Assembly (NCBI GenBank): GCA_036260375.1
Contig: DASZZZ010000101.1
Span: forward strand, 1 to 39,548
From: DASZZZ01 sp036260375
GTDB lineage: Bacteria > Actinomycetota > CADDZG01 > WHSQ01
Reading direction: 5' to 3'
DNA: 39,548 bases
Below, in pieces: positions 15,873-23,845 of the stretch. Under the pieces are notes generated by a model. That model had not been told where the DNA came from and made no database searches. It saw only the letters and a program-made list of their open reading frames with translations. A program made the translations under genes and the position numbers. Every line of letters begins with the position of its first letter. The stretch's first letter is position 1.

Positions 15873-16813
15873 GCGCGCCGGCGGGCGAGGGCCCGCCGTT
15901 CTTCGTCGTCGGCTCGGCGCGGTCGGGCACGACGCTGCTGCGCCTGATGCTCAACGCCCACCCGGCCATCTCGGTGCCCCCGGAGTCGCGCTTCGTCGTC
16001 GAGCTGTGGCGGGGCTCTGAGGACGTCGACGCCGAGACGACGCTCGGCGCGTTGTCGCGCCACAGGCTGTTCGCCGCGTGGGACCTCCCGATCGAGGCCG
16101 TGCGCGCCGAGCTCGGCCGCTCGGGAACGGTGCGCTACGCCGACGTCATGACCGCCGCGTACCGCGCCTTCGCGCACCTGCGCGGCAAGCCGCGCTGGGG
16201 CGACAAGACGCCGCGCTACGTCGAGCACCTGCCCCTGCTCGCGCGCCTGTGGCCGGACGCGCGCTTCGTGCACCTCGTGCGCGACGGGCGCGACGTCGCG
16301 CTGTCGTACGCCGACGTGCCGTTCGGTCCCACGCGCGTCGCCGAGAGCGCGGCGCTGTGGGCGTCGCGCGTGTCGACCGGCGTCGTGCACGGACGCGCCC
16401 TCGGACCCGGGCGCTACCTCGAGATGCGCTACGAGGAGCTCGTCGCGGATCCGGCCGCCGGGGCGCGCGCGCTGTGCGACTTCCTCGCCGTCGACTTCGA
16501 CGCAAGGATGCTCGACTACGCGCAACGCGCGCGCGACGCGGTGCTCCCGCGCGCCGCGCGGTACAACCCGCACGTCACCGAGCCGCCGCGCACCGACACG
16601 CGCTCGTGGCAGGCCGACATGCCGCCGGAGCACGTCGAGGTGTTCGAGGCGATCGCCGGCGACGTCCTGTCGATGCTCGGCTATCCGCGCCGGTACCCGC
16701 AGCCCGGACGGCGTGCACGCACGCGCGCGCGCCTCGCCCGGCTCGGCGTCCCGCTCGACGTCCTCCGCTCCACGCGCGCCGGACCGGGAGACCCGAGCGG
16801 CGCGCGTGGGTAA
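15869..16813 (+). CDS. Sulfotransferase family protein
   Basis: 314 residues. 'FFVVGSARSGTTLLRLML' is the 5'-PSB loop that binds PAPS; 'ARFVHLVRDGRDVALSY' is the 3'-phosphate-binding block; 'YLEMRYEELVADP' follows. It would move sulfate from PAPS to a hydroxyl or amine of a glycan, lipid or small molecule. The C-terminal 60 residues are Arg-rich and Pro-rich. GTG start inside the preceding gene's stop (GTGA). A hairpin CGAGCC-TTTA-GGCTCG (16822-16837) follows the stop. Pairing with a phosphoesterase-like gene suggests both act on one surface component. Confidence 0.88.
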   Translation: MSAPAGEGPPFFVVGSARSGTTLLRLMLNAHPAISVPPESRFVVELWRGSEDVDAETTLGALSRHRLFAAWDLPIEAVRAELGRSGTVRYADVMTAAYRAFAHLRGKPRWGDKTPRYVEHLPLLARLWPDARFVHLVRDGRDVALSYADVPFGPTRVAESAALWASRVSTGVVHGRALGPGRYLEMRYEELVADPAAGARALCDFLAVDFDARMLDYAQRARDAVLPRAARYNPHVTEPPRTDTRSWQADMPPEHVEVFEAIAGDVLSMLGYPRRYPQPGRRARTRARLARLGVPLDVLRSTRAGPGDPSGARG

Positions 16814-16821
16814 GGGTCGGG

Positions 16822-16837
16822 CGAGCCTTTAGGCTCG
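16822..16837. terminator. Short hairpin after the sulfotransferase gene
   Basis: CGAGCC-TTTA-GGCTCG, a 6-bp stem with a 4-base loop, 8 bases after the stop. The loop and right arm also contain TAGGCT (16830-16835), which could be the -10 of the release-factor homologue gene, so the element may have two roles. Confidence 0.35.
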
Positions 16838-16871
16838 TGACCGCCGTGATCCCGAGGACGAGGAGGATCGG

Positions 16872-18044
16872 ATGGCCGCAGACGGCAGCGTCCGTGTCAT
16901 CACTCGCGACGAGGTGCGCGCCCTCATCGACGACCGCCCGGGACCCGTGGTGTCGCTGTACCAGCCGACCAGCCGCACCGATCTCGAGCAGAACGTCCTC
17001 CGCCTGAAGAACCTAGTGGGGGCCGCCGAGGAGCGCCTCGAGGAGCACGGGCTGCGCAAGCTCGAGGTCACGGAGATGCTCCGGCCGGTCGCCGACATGG
17101 TGTCCGACCGCGACTTCTGGCGCCGCCGTCTCGACGGGCTCGCGATCTTCGTCGCGCCCGGCTTCGTGCAGCACCTGCACCTTCCCTTCCGCGTCGAGGA
17201 GAAGGTCGTCGCGGCGCACACGGCCTACGTCAAGCCGCTGCTGCCGGCGCTGTCGCTCGACGGGCACTTCTTCGTGCTGGCGATCAGCCAGAAGGCGATC
17301 CGCCTGCTGCGCGCGACCCGCTTCGGCGTCGACGAGGTCGACATCTCCGAGCTCGACATCCCCCGCAGCCTCGACGAGGAGCTCCAGTTCGACCGCTTCG
17401 AGGCCCAGCTGCAGGGCCACGCCCCGTCGGCCGGACGCGCCCCGGGCGGGCGCAACCCGTTCCACGGTCACGGCGCCGACACCGACGACCACAAGGAGCA
17501 GATACAGCGGTTCTTCCGGCGCGTCGACAACGGTATCGTCAAGCTGCTCGGCAACGACAACGCGCCGCTCGTGATCGCCGCGGCCGACTACCTCCATCCG
17601 CTGTACCGGCGCGCGAGCGACTACCGCAGCATCCTCGAGCGCGGCGTGGAGGGCAACCCCGACCAGCTCAACCCGCAGGAGCTCCACGACCGCGCGTGGC
17701 CGGTCGTCGAGCCCCACTTCCGCACGAAGATCGACGAGGCGTGCGACCGTTTCAACAGCTACGGCAACGAGGGGCGCGCGTCGGCCGACCTCGCGGACGT
17801 CCTCGCCGCGGCACACACCGGGCGGATCGAGTGCCTCATGGTCCGCGCCGACGCGGAGCGCTGGGGGCTGTTCGACGCGATCCAGAACACGGTCGAGGAC
17901 CACGACGGCCCCGCGGTCGGCAACGTCGACCTCGTCGACCTCGCCGCGCGCCAGACGATCCTCCACGGCGGCGACGTCTTCGTTCTCGCGCCCGAGGACA
18001 TGTGCGGCGACGGGACCGAGGTCGCCGCGGTGTACCGCTTCTAG
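16872..18044 (+). CDS. Bacterial archaeo-eukaryotic release factor-like protein, baeRF family 3 type
   Basis: 390 residues. The beginning ('ITRDEVRALIDDRPGPVVSLYQPT') and the middle ('LAIFVAPGF', 'GHFFVLAISQKAIRLLRATR', 'APLVIAAADYLHPLYRRASDY') match the bacterial aeRF1 relatives (eRF1/Pelota-like). These are thought to act at ribosomes under stress, but biochemical function is not settled. A His-rich linker ('GRNPFHGHGADTDDH', about 195-210) separates the halves. ATG start with GAGGAGG upstream; TAGGCT about 36 nt upstream is a possible -10. A hydrophilic stress-type gene with a sigma-B-like promoter follows, consistent with a stress locus. Confidence 0.8.
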   Translation: MAADGSVRVITRDEVRALIDDRPGPVVSLYQPTSRTDLEQNVLRLKNLVGAAEERLEEHGLRKLEVTEMLRPVADMVSDRDFWRRRLDGLAIFVAPGFVQHLHLPFRVEEKVVAAHTAYVKPLLPALSLDGHFFVLAISQKAIRLLRATRFGVDEVDISELDIPRSLDEELQFDRFEAQLQGHAPSAGRAPGGRNPFHGHGADTDDHKEQIQRFFRRVDNGIVKLLGNDNAPLVIAAADYLHPLYRRASDYRSILERGVEGNPDQLNPQELHDRAWPVVEPHFRTKIDEACDRFNSYGNEGRASADLADVLAAAHTGRIECLMVRADAERWGLFDAIQNTVEDHDGPAVGNVDLVDLAARQTILHGGDVFVLAPEDMCGDGTEVAAVYRF

Positions 18045-18068
18045 CCGCTCGTTTGCCCGCTCGTTTGC
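18045..18068 (+). repeat. Perfect 12-bp tandem direct repeat
   Basis: CCGCTCGTTTGC occurs twice back to back, beginning immediately after the TAG of the release-factor homologue. The second copy supplies the GTTT of a likely -35 box for the next gene. Confidence 0.8.
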
Positions 18069-18089
18069 ACGCTCCCGGCCCGCGGTAAG
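18063..18089 (+). promoter_or_regulatory. Possible sigma-B/sigma-F type promoter
   Basis: GTTT (18063-18066), 17-bp spacer, GGTAAG (18084-18089). Stress sigma factors of actinobacteria use GTTT..GGGTA-like promoters. The match is partial, but the hydrophilic product downstream fits a stress gene. Confidence 0.4.
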
Positions 18090-18123
18090 TACGCGCGACC
18101 GACTCGACGCGAGAGGTGATCGC

Positions 18124-18393
18124 ATGGAACGCGGCAGCAACAAGAAGGGCGCGAAGCTCGACGACCAGCTCGAGAAGGAGGCGCTGAGCCTCGAGACCGC
18201 GACGCCGAAGGACCCGCACGCCGAGAGCGAGCGCCAGCAGGAGACCGCCGGCGACGAGCCGGGCACCGGCCACCGCGTCGCGGGCAGCGGGAGCTCGGCC
18301 GACGAGTACTCGTACAAGGACCACGGCGAGACCGGCGGCGCGAGCCATCCGAAGCCGAAGGACGAGTCGGAGCGCAGCCCCCGCGTCGACTAG
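18124..18393 (+). CDS. Small hydrophilic, probably disordered protein
   Basis: 89 residues, almost entirely Glu, Lys, Asp, Ser, Gly, Thr and Pro, with no hydrophobic core, TM segment or Cys. It resembles hydrophilin or stress-protectant proteins in composition only; I cannot assign a family. The ATG is preceded by GAGAGG 8 bases upstream. Promoter evidence (GTTT-N17-GGTAAG) suggests stress control. It converges with the next minus-strand gene 12 bases away. Confidence 0.7.
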   Translation: MERGSNKKGAKLDDQLEKEALSLETATPKDPHAESERQQETAGDEPGTGHRVAGSGSSADEYSYKDHGETGGASHPKPKDESERSPRVD

Positions 18394-18405
18394 CCGCTCG
18401 AGCGC

Positions 18406-20130
18406 CTACGCCCGGGCGTCGCGCGGGGGCCGGGGCGCGTCGAACTTGCAGCGCATGACCTCGGGTAGGTCGCGCGTCGGGTACGCGGCTGCGAACACGT
18501 GCTCGTCGGCGCGCTCCTCGTAGCCGTCCGGCAGCGGGCCGGCCCCCCAGTTGTCGTGCACCGTGTACGCGTTCGCGAAGCGCGCGATCGCGTCCAGCGT
18601 GACGCCGTGGCGTCGCATCACGGCGCGGTCGACGTAGAGGCCGTAGGCACCCTCGCCGTCGAACAGGTCCTCGTCGCCACGCACGCCGAAGTGCGCCTCG
18701 ACGTCGTCGCGGAACACGCCCGGACGTATCGGCCACGCGCCCGTGACGCGCGTCGAGCGCGTGTGGCCGTGGTCCGACGTGAGCACGACGACGTAGTCGC
18801 GCACGCGGCGGTCGAGGTAGTCGAGCAGCGCGCCGAGCGCGGCGTCCTGCTCCTCGAGCACCGCGGCCATCTCGCGCGAGTCGATCGACCACTCGTGGCC
18901 CGCGATGTCGGTCATCTTGAAGTTGACGAAGAAGAAGTCCGTGACGTCGTCGCCGCCGTAACCGCCCCCCTCGATCATCTCCAGCATGACGTCGCGCGCG
19001 TAGCGCACCCACGCCGGGTTGTGGTCCTTGGCGACGATGTCGTGCCCGAGCCACGCGTCGTCGACGCGGCCGTCCTCGCGGTCGAGCTCGGCCGCGTAGC
19101 GCGCGAGACCGTGCCCGTCGAGGAGGTAGCCCGGCGTCGTGTAGAGGTCGTCGTTGCCGCTGATGTCGCCCCTCGCCTGCACTCCGACGATCGCGAGCTC
19201 GTCGGCGTCGCCGCCGGGCGCCCCGAGGCCGTGACCCATCATCGGGATGTGCCAGTTGTTGAACCCCAGGAGCCCTACCTTCGGCGCGTTGCCGAGAGCC
19301 GCGTCGATTGCGTCGGCGAACGTCGTCGCGTCGAGCGCCGCGGGGTCCCGGCCCCCGATCGCCTGCACCACCCGGCCTTCGTCGCCGCGGTACTCGATGG
19401 CGGTGACGCCGTGAGTCCGCGGCCACGCGCCCGTCCCCAGGCTCCCGTGCGACGCCGGCGTGATCGACGGCGACGACCCGACGGTCGCGTCGACGTACGA
19501 CGCCCCGTCGCGCTCCATGCGTGCGAGCGTCGGCCAGCGCCCGTCCCACACGTCGAGCGTGTTGCGTCCGACGCCGTCCCACACGACCGTGACGACGAGC
19601 CGCGGGATCCCGTCGACGCCGCGGCGCAGCGCGTCGTCGAGGTCGCGGCCGTCCGACGGCGGCAGGTCGACCCCCGTGAGCGCGCCCATCGTCGCGTAGA
19701 CGTCGACGAGGTTGGCGGCGCCCTCGACGCGCCCCGCGGCGCGTATGCGCTGCGGACCGTAGAGCACGAGCGGGATCCGCTGGAGGTAGTCCCACGGTCC
19801 CGAGTGGCTCGTGAGGTCGAACGCGCCCATGTAGTTGGGCTCCTGCGGCACGAGCGTGACGTCCTCGGAGTGGCGCGGATGGTTGCCGCGCCACAGGCGG
19901 ACGAGCTGCTCGTCGTCGAGCGCGCACGCGCGCCGGACCGGATCTAGCGTGGCGAACGTGCGCCCGGCGCGCGCGAGGCGCTGAGCCGCCGAGCGCCCGC
20001 GGCGCGGCCCGTCGTCGCCCAGGTAGACGGCCGCCGCGCCGACCGCGACGGCCACGACGACGAGCGCGGCGAGCGCGCGCCACGGCCGTCTGCGCCTGCG
20101 ACGAACGAACATCCGCTTGGGAGCCGGCAT
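18406..20130 (-). CDS. Membrane-anchored AlkP-superfamily hydrolase with circularly permuted domain order
   Basis: 574 residues. An Arg-rich start and TM helix (about 18-38) anchor it with the enzyme outside. N-terminal module: 'RHSEDVTLVPQEPNYMG', His109 in 'LTSHSGPWDYL', then 'IPLVLYGP' and 'NLVDVYATMGAL'. Core: Asp185 in 'VVWDGVG', Thr224 in 'SSPSITPASHGSLGTG', a later 'MTDIAGHEW' Asp/His pair and 'TSDHGH'. The family-typical last His is thus N-terminal to the nucleophile, as in the 12180 and 34879 proteins. Substrate unknown; phosphoester hydrolysis at the surface is inferred. TAGCCT lies 7 nt before the ATG, so the mRNA is probably leaderless. Confidence 0.87.
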   Translation of the reverse strand: MPAPKRMFVRRRRRRPWRALAALVVVAVAVGAAAVYLGDDGPRRGRSAAQRLARAGRTFATLDPVRRACALDDEQLVRLWRGNHPRHSEDVTLVPQEPNYMGAFDLTSHSGPWDYLQRIPLVLYGPQRIRAAGRVEGAANLVDVYATMGALTGVDLPPSDGRDLDDALRRGVDGIPRLVVTVVWDGVGRNTLDVWDGRWPTLARMERDGASYVDATVGSSPSITPASHGSLGTGAWPRTHGVTAIEYRGDEGRVVQAIGGRDPAALDATTFADAIDAALGNAPKVGLLGFNNWHIPMMGHGLGAPGGDADELAIVGVQARGDISGNDDLYTTPGYLLDGHGLARYAAELDREDGRVDDAWLGHDIVAKDHNPAWVRYARDVMLEMIEGGGYGGDDVTDFFFVNFKMTDIAGHEWSIDSREMAAVLEEQDAALGALLDYLDRRVRDYVVVLTSDHGHTRSTRVTGAWPIRPGVFRDDVEAHFGVRGDEDLFDGEGAYGLYVDRAVMRRHGVTLDAIARFANAYTVHDNWGAGPLPDGYEERADEHVFAAAYPTRDLPEVMRCKFDAPRPPRDARA

Positions 20131-20137
20131 GGCGCCC

Positions 20138-20143
20138 AGGCTA
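20138..20143 (-). promoter_or_regulatory. -10 box TAGCCT for a leaderless transcript
   Basis: Read on the minus strand, TAGCCT is followed by GGGCGCC and ATG 20130, a 7-nt gap. No Shine-Dalgarno is present between them. Confidence 0.5.
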
Positions 20144-20160
20144 TCGACGCCGGGCGGAGG

Positions 20161-20559
20161 TCACGACAGGAACGACAGCCGCACCGTCCTGCGCGGGTTG
20201 TCCCGGTTCGTGTCGACGACGACGACGCTCTGCCACGTCCCGAGCGCGACCTCGCCGTCGTCGACCGGCAGCGTGAGCGACGGCGACACGAACGCGGGCA
20301 GGACGTGGTCGGCGCCGTGGCCCGGCGAGCCGTGACGGTGGACGTAGCGGTCGTCGCGCGGCAGCAGCCGCTCGAGCGCGCGCGGCAGGTCCGCCTCGGT
20401 CCCGGATCCGACCTCGACCACGGCGAGGCCCGCGGTCGCGTGCGGGAGGAACACGTTGACGAGTCCGTCGCCCTCGCCGGCGCAGAACTTGCGCACGTGC
20501 GAGGTGATGTCGACGAGCTGCTCGCTCGACGTGTCGATCGCGATCGTCTCACTCTTCAT
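20161..20559 (-). CDS. yjbQ: YjbQ family protein (UPF0047; annotated secondary thiamine-phosphate synthase)
   Basis: 132 residues, normal length. 'FLPHATAGLAVVE', 'YVHRHGSPGHGADHVLPAFV', 'SLTLPVDDGEVALGTWQ' are the conserved blocks, including the metal-site His residues. E. coli YjbQ shows weak thiamin-phosphate synthase activity; the true role is uncertain. The ATG overlaps the end of the sulfotransferase gene by 11 bases, so the two are co-translated. Closeness to the thiamin-related block starting about 1 kb away may or may not be meaningful. Confidence 0.92.
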   Translation of the reverse strand: MKSETIAIDTSSEQLVDITSHVRKFCAGEGDGLVNVFLPHATAGLAVVEVGSGTEADLPRALERLLPRDDRYVHRHGSPGHGADHVLPAFVSPSLTLPVDDGEVALGTWQSVVVVDTNRDNPRRTVRLSFLS

Positions 20560-21505
20560 CGGCGTCGTACCCCAATCTCTTCATCGTCGCCGCCATCGAC
20601 TGCAGGACCGCGGCGATCTCGTGCGGGTTCTCCCTCCTCCACTTCCCGCGCTCCGGTGGCGTCACGACGTTGACCGGCGTGCGCGACGACGCGGCCGCCG
20701 CGGCCCGGACGCGCTCGTCGTAGCGCAGCCCGAGACGACCGGCGATGCGCCCGACCTCGGCGACGGGATCGGCGACGAGGTCCTCGTAGCGCACGACGGT
20801 GACGCGCGCCGGCTCGAGGCGCTCCAGCGCGTCGAGCGCGGTCTCGTTCGAGACGACCCACTGGCGCGCGCACACGACCTCGAGCGGACCGCGCACGTCG
20901 TCGCGCCACCCCGGGTAGAGGACGAACTTCCACCACTGCGGGTCGACGCCCGGCAGCGCGTGGCGTTCCGGGAGCCGGTACGTCCGGTAGCGCGGCGAGC
21001 GCCACGCGTTGATCAACGAGTTGACGTTGTCGCGCCCGTCACGCTGCAGGAACACGAACTGCGCGTCCGGGAAGATCGCGTCGACGAACGGCACGCGCAG
21101 CGCGTTGCGCGGCGTCTTGTCGAAGAAGCGCCGGCGCGTGCCGGCGACGAGGAAGAACGACCGCCGGATGCGCGCCGCGGCGCGCGGCTCGACGTCGGAT
21201 GCATCGAGCGCGTTCGAGTGCCATCCGCGCAGGGCCGGGTGGTAGTCGAGCTCCCACACCTCGTGCGCCTCGCTCGGTCGCCAGTGCGCCAGCTGCGGCG
21301 ACGTGCGCAGCACCTTGTAGAGCAGCGTCGTGCCCGACCGGGGCGCGCCGAGGACGAACACCGGCGGGGCGAGCCGGCCCCCGGCGAGCAGCGCGGGGAC
21401 GTGCACGAGCTGGCCCGCGCGCAGCAGCACGCGCTCCTTACGGTAGTGGAGCGTCGGCTCGAAGGTCGTGCTGAGGCTGCGCCGCAGCGCCCGTCGGCTC
21501 GTCAC
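20549..21505 (-). CDS. Sulfotransferase family protein
   Basis: 318 residues. 'PVFVLGAPRSGTTLLYKVL' is the PAPS 5'-phosphosulfate loop (about 49-67), 'AQFVFLQRDGRDNVNSLI' the 3'-phosphate block, and 'VTVVRYEDLVADPVAEVGRI' the third block. It is distinct from the 15869-16813 enzyme, sharing only the family motifs. It transfers sulfate to an unknown acceptor, probably a glycan or lipid given the neighbourhood. GTG start at 21505 with TAGCAT 6 nt upstream and no Shine-Dalgarno, so probably leaderless. The preceding ATG (21513) stops after three codons. Divergent from the pyrimidine operon. Confidence 0.88.
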   Translation of the reverse strand: MTSRRALRRSLSTTFEPTLHYRKERVLLRAGQLVHVPALLAGGRLAPPVFVLGAPRSGTTLLYKVLRTSPQLAHWRPSEAHEVWELDYHPALRGWHSNALDASDVEPRAAARIRRSFFLVAGTRRRFFDKTPRNALRVPFVDAIFPDAQFVFLQRDGRDNVNSLINAWRSPRYRTYRLPERHALPGVDPQWWKFVLYPGWRDDVRGPLEVVCARQWVVSNETALDALERLEPARVTVVRYEDLVADPVAEVGRIAGRLGLRYDERVRAAAAASSRTPVNVVTPPERGKWRRENPHEIAAVLQSMAATMKRLGYDADEE

Positions 21506-21511
21506 GGCGTC

Positions 21512-21517
21512 ATGCTA
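21512..21517 (-). promoter_or_regulatory. -10 box TAGCAT for leaderless sulfotransferase mRNA
   Basis: On the minus strand TAGCAT is followed by GACGCC and GTG 21505, a 6-nt gap. Confidence 0.5.
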
Positions 21518-21540
21518 CCGGCGGCCGCTCCCACGTCGGC

Positions 21541-21546
21541 TAGACT
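21541..21546 (+). promoter_or_regulatory. -10 box TAGACT for the pyrimidine operon, with palindromic leader
   Basis: TAGACT at 21541-21546 would give a leader of about 53 nt. The leader contains a G-tract (TTGGGGGGGA, 21571-21580) resembling the G-tract leader at 6433, and the palindrome CCCTCGAGGG (21581-21590) shortly before AGGTGG and the ATG. Confidence 0.5.
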
Positions 21547-21606
21547 CGCCGGGCCGCGCGGCGCGCGGCGTTGGGGGGGACCCTCGAGGGATCGCTAGGT
21601 GGAGCC

Positions 21607-22629
21607 ATGCCCGACGAGACAACCGCGGTGGTCGTCGGCGGCGGCCGGGCGGCATCCGGCGTATACGACGACTTCCACGCGGCCTACGTCGCCGAGCTGG
21701 GCCGCGTGTTCGACGAGCCTCACTACTTCAACGCGCCGCGCGGTCACCGCAGCCGCGAACGGATCGGCGCACACTTCGTGATCGCCGACGCACGCCAGCG
21801 CGTGCCGTTCGTCGCGGCGCGCCGGCTCAACATCGTCTTCAACTTCGCGGAGGCGCTCTGGTACCTGTCCGGGCGCGACGACGTCGACTTCGTCGCGTAC
21901 TACGCACCCAGCATCCGGCGCTACTCGATGGACGGGCGCACGCTGCGCGGAACGGCGTACGGGCGCGCGTTGTTCGCGCTCGACGGGCGCATCGACCAAT
22001 GGAAGAGCGTCGTCGACGTCCTAGCCGCGGACCCCGACTCCAAGCGGGCCGTCGTGCAGATGTTCCGCGCCGAGGAGCTGCTCGTCCCCGACAACATCGA
22101 CGTGTCGTGCACGTTGGGGCTGCAGTTCCTGCTGCGCGACGGCACCCTGCACGCGGTCGGCTACATGCGTGCGAACGACGCGTACCGCGGCGTGGTGAGC
22201 GACGTGTTCTCGTTCACGTTCCTCCAGGAGGTGCTCGCGACCCAGATCGGCGCCGACGTCGGCTCCTACGTGCACAACGTCGGGTCGATTCACGTCTACG
22301 AGCCCGACGACGAGCGCGTGCGGGCCGTGCTCGACGACGCAACCGGCCCGGCCCCCTACCGCTTTCCCGTCATGCCCGTGTGCGACAACCGGCCGTACGT
22401 CCGGACGGTGCTGGAGCACGAGGAGGCGCTGCGGGCCGACGACGCGCGCCTCGACGCCGGCGCCGTGGCCGAGCTCGACCTCCCGCACTACTGGCGCCAG
22501 GTCGTCCTGCTGCTCGAGCTGTACCGGGAGCTGCGCCACGACGGGCGCGCCGACGAGCGGACGCTCGACGCCCTCGATCCGGTCTACCGCTACTTCGTCG
22601 CGCACCGCTGGCCGCGGGGGACGTTGTGA
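21607..22629 (+). CDS. Thymidylate synthase-like pyrimidine nucleotide hydroxymethylase (predicted CMP or dCMP 5-hydroxymethylase)
   Basis: 340 residues with the ThyA fold blocks: 'NFAEALWYLSGR', 'GTAYGR', 'DPDSKRAVVQMF', catalytic Cys168 in 'DVSCTLGLQF', Arg188 and Asp191 in 'YMRANDAYRG', His229 and Tyr231 in 'GSIHVYEPD'. Spacings equal E. coli ThyA without gaps (Cys to Arg 20, Cys to the base-reading position 31, that position to His 30). The base-reading Asn177 of ThyA is Asp199 here, as in dCMP hydroxymethylase and the CMP hydroxymethylase MilA. It should therefore add CH2OH from methylene-tetrahydrofolate to a cytidine nucleotide, not make dTMP. First gene of a coupled four-gene operon. 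ATG chosen with AGGTGG 4 bases upstream; an upstream TTG (21571) is less likely. Confidence 0.87.
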   Translation: MPDETTAVVVGGGRAASGVYDDFHAAYVAELGRVFDEPHYFNAPRGHRSRERIGAHFVIADARQRVPFVAARRLNIVFNFAEALWYLSGRDDVDFVAYYAPSIRRYSMDGRTLRGTAYGRALFALDGRIDQWKSVVDVLAADPDSKRAVVQMFRAEELLVPDNIDVSCTLGLQFLLRDGTLHAVGYMRANDAYRGVVSDVFSFTFLQEVLATQIGADVGSYVHNVGSIHVYEPDDERVRAVLDDATGPAPYRFPVMPVCDNRPYVRTVLEHEEALRADDARLDAGAVAELDLPHYWRQVVLLLELYRELRHDGRADERTLDALDPVYRYFVAHRWPRGTL

Positions 22630-23363
22630 CGACGCACTGGAGCGAAGGCGACGTCTGCGACCTGTTCGAGGCGTACGACGACCTGCCCGAGCGCGTGCTG
22701 GGCTATCCGTTCGTGTTCGACGCGCTCGAGCTCGACCGCGCCGAGAACGTCCTCGACTACGGCTGTGGCCCGGGCAAGGTCGCGCGGCGCGTCGTCGACC
22801 GCTGCGGCGCCCGCGTCCTCGCGGTGGACCGGTCGCCGCGCATGCTGGAGATCGCGACCTCGAAGCGCGCGCACGAGCGCATCGAGTACCGGCTATTGGA
22901 CGGTCAAGGGATCCCCGGCGCGCCCGACGAGTCGATCGACGCGGCGATGTGCTGCTACGTGTTCATCAACGTGCCGTCGCTCGACACGATCCGCGCCATC
23001 GCGGCGGAGGTGCGGCGCGTCGTGCGGCCCGGGGGCCGGTTCGCGGTGCTCGACACCAACCCGGACACCACCGGCGTACAGTTCTCGACGTTTCGCAGCG
23101 GGGAGCCGGGCCGCCGCTACGCTACCGGGGAGCAGCGCGAGGTCGTGCTGACGACGCCGGAGGGCGAGCTCGTGCTGCTCGACTACCACTGGCCGAAGGA
23201 GGTGTACGTGGACGTGCTGACGGGGGCCGGGTTCCGCTCGGTCGAGACGATCGAGCCGCGGCTCGACGACGCGCTGCGGCGCGGCGTCGCCGAGGCGCCC
23301 GAGCGGAGCTGGGACGCCGAGCGCGAACGGCCGCCGTTCGCCGTCTTCGTGGCGCGGACGTGA
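22626..23363 (+). CDS. Class I SAM-dependent methyltransferase
   Basis: 245 residues. SAM-binding motif I is 'VLDYGCGPGKVARRV' (about 40-54), acidic motif II 'VLAVDRS', then 'GQGIPGAPDESIDAAMCCYV' and 'RVVRPGGRFAVLDTNPD', a Methyltransf_11/25-type arrangement. The C-terminal half ('LDYHWPKEVYVDVLTGAGF') is usual for small-molecule O/N/C-methyltransferases. Sequence alone does not give the acceptor. Position between a cytidine-nucleotide hydroxymethylase and an N-glycosidase suggests O-methylation of hydroxymethylcytosine (bacimethrin-type) or another pyrimidine modification. GTG start within the preceding gene's stop (GTGA). Confidence 0.88.
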   Translation: MTTHWSEGDVCDLFEAYDDLPERVLGYPFVFDALELDRAENVLDYGCGPGKVARRVVDRCGARVLAVDRSPRMLEIATSKRAHERIEYRLLDGQGIPGAPDESIDAAMCCYVFINVPSLDTIRAIAAEVRRVVRPGGRFAVLDTNPDTTGVQFSTFRSGEPGRRYATGEQREVVLTTPEGELVLLDYHWPKEVYVDVLTGAGFRSVETIEPRLDDALRRGVAEAPERSWDAERERPPFAVFVART

Positions 23364-23845
23364 GCGACGTGCGCGCGGCGACCGGCAAGTCGGCATTCCT
23401 CGCGGGTCCGTTCAAGGCGCTCGTCGACCCCTCGACGTCGCGCATGAGCGACGCGGAGATCGCGCGCCTCGAACGGCTGATCGCGTACCTGGAGGGCCTC
23501 GGGTACGAAGTCCACAACGCGCACCGCCGGGAGGCGTGGGGGCGGAGCTTCCTGGCCCCCGAAGAGTGCACGCGCCAGGACTTCGACGAGATCGCGGCAT
23601 GTGAGCTGTTCGTCGCGTTTCCCGGCGCGCCGCCGTCGCCGGGGACGCACGTCGAGATCGGGTGGGCCTCCGCGCTCGGCAAGCGCATGGTGCTGTTGCT
23701 CGAGGAGGGGGCCACGTACGCGTTCCTCGTCGAGGGCCTGCCGTCGGTCGCGAACGTCACGCTGCTGCGCATCCCGCCCGGCTCCGACGGCGTCGAGCAG
23801 CTCGCCGCGGCCCTCGAGAGCGACCGCCCGCGCGCGACTTCGTGA
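23360..23845 (+). CDS. Nucleoside 2-deoxyribosyltransferase-superfamily N-glycosidase (MilB-like)
   Basis: 161 residues, the usual size. 'SAFLAGPF' at the N-terminus binds the nucleotide, 'CTRQDFDEIAACELFVAFPG' carries the Asp residues, and 'PSPGTHVEIGWASALGKRM' carries the predicted catalytic Glu99. Relatives either swap deoxyribose between bases or, like MilB and the bacimethrin-pathway enzyme, hydrolyse (hydroxymethyl-)CMP to free base and ribose 5-phosphate. Next to a CMP-hydroxymethylase-like gene, the latter is favoured. The residues between 20 and 35 ('LVDPSTSRMSD') form a substrate loop worth modelling. Both ends are joined to neighbours by GTGA overlaps. Confidence 0.85.
   Translation: MSDVRAATGKSAFLAGPFKALVDPSTSRMSDAEIARLERLIAYLEGLGYEVHNAHRREAWGRSFLAPEECTRQDFDEIAACELFVAFPGAPPSPGTHVEIGWASALGKRMVLLLEEGATYAFLVEGLPSVANVTLLRIPPGSDGVEQLAAALESDRPRATS

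Noticed and set aside
21607..22629. Reading the ThyA-like gene as the housekeeping thymidylate synthase
   Set aside because: Asp replaces the uracil-reading Asn, the CH and QRS motifs are altered, and it is coupled to a methyltransferase and N-glycosidase.
21607..23845. A phage-like hydroxymethylcytosine DNA-modification system
   Set aside because: No dNMP kinase, dCTPase, DNA glucosyltransferase or other phage gene is nearby, and the N-glycosidase would release free base rather than feed DNA synthesis.
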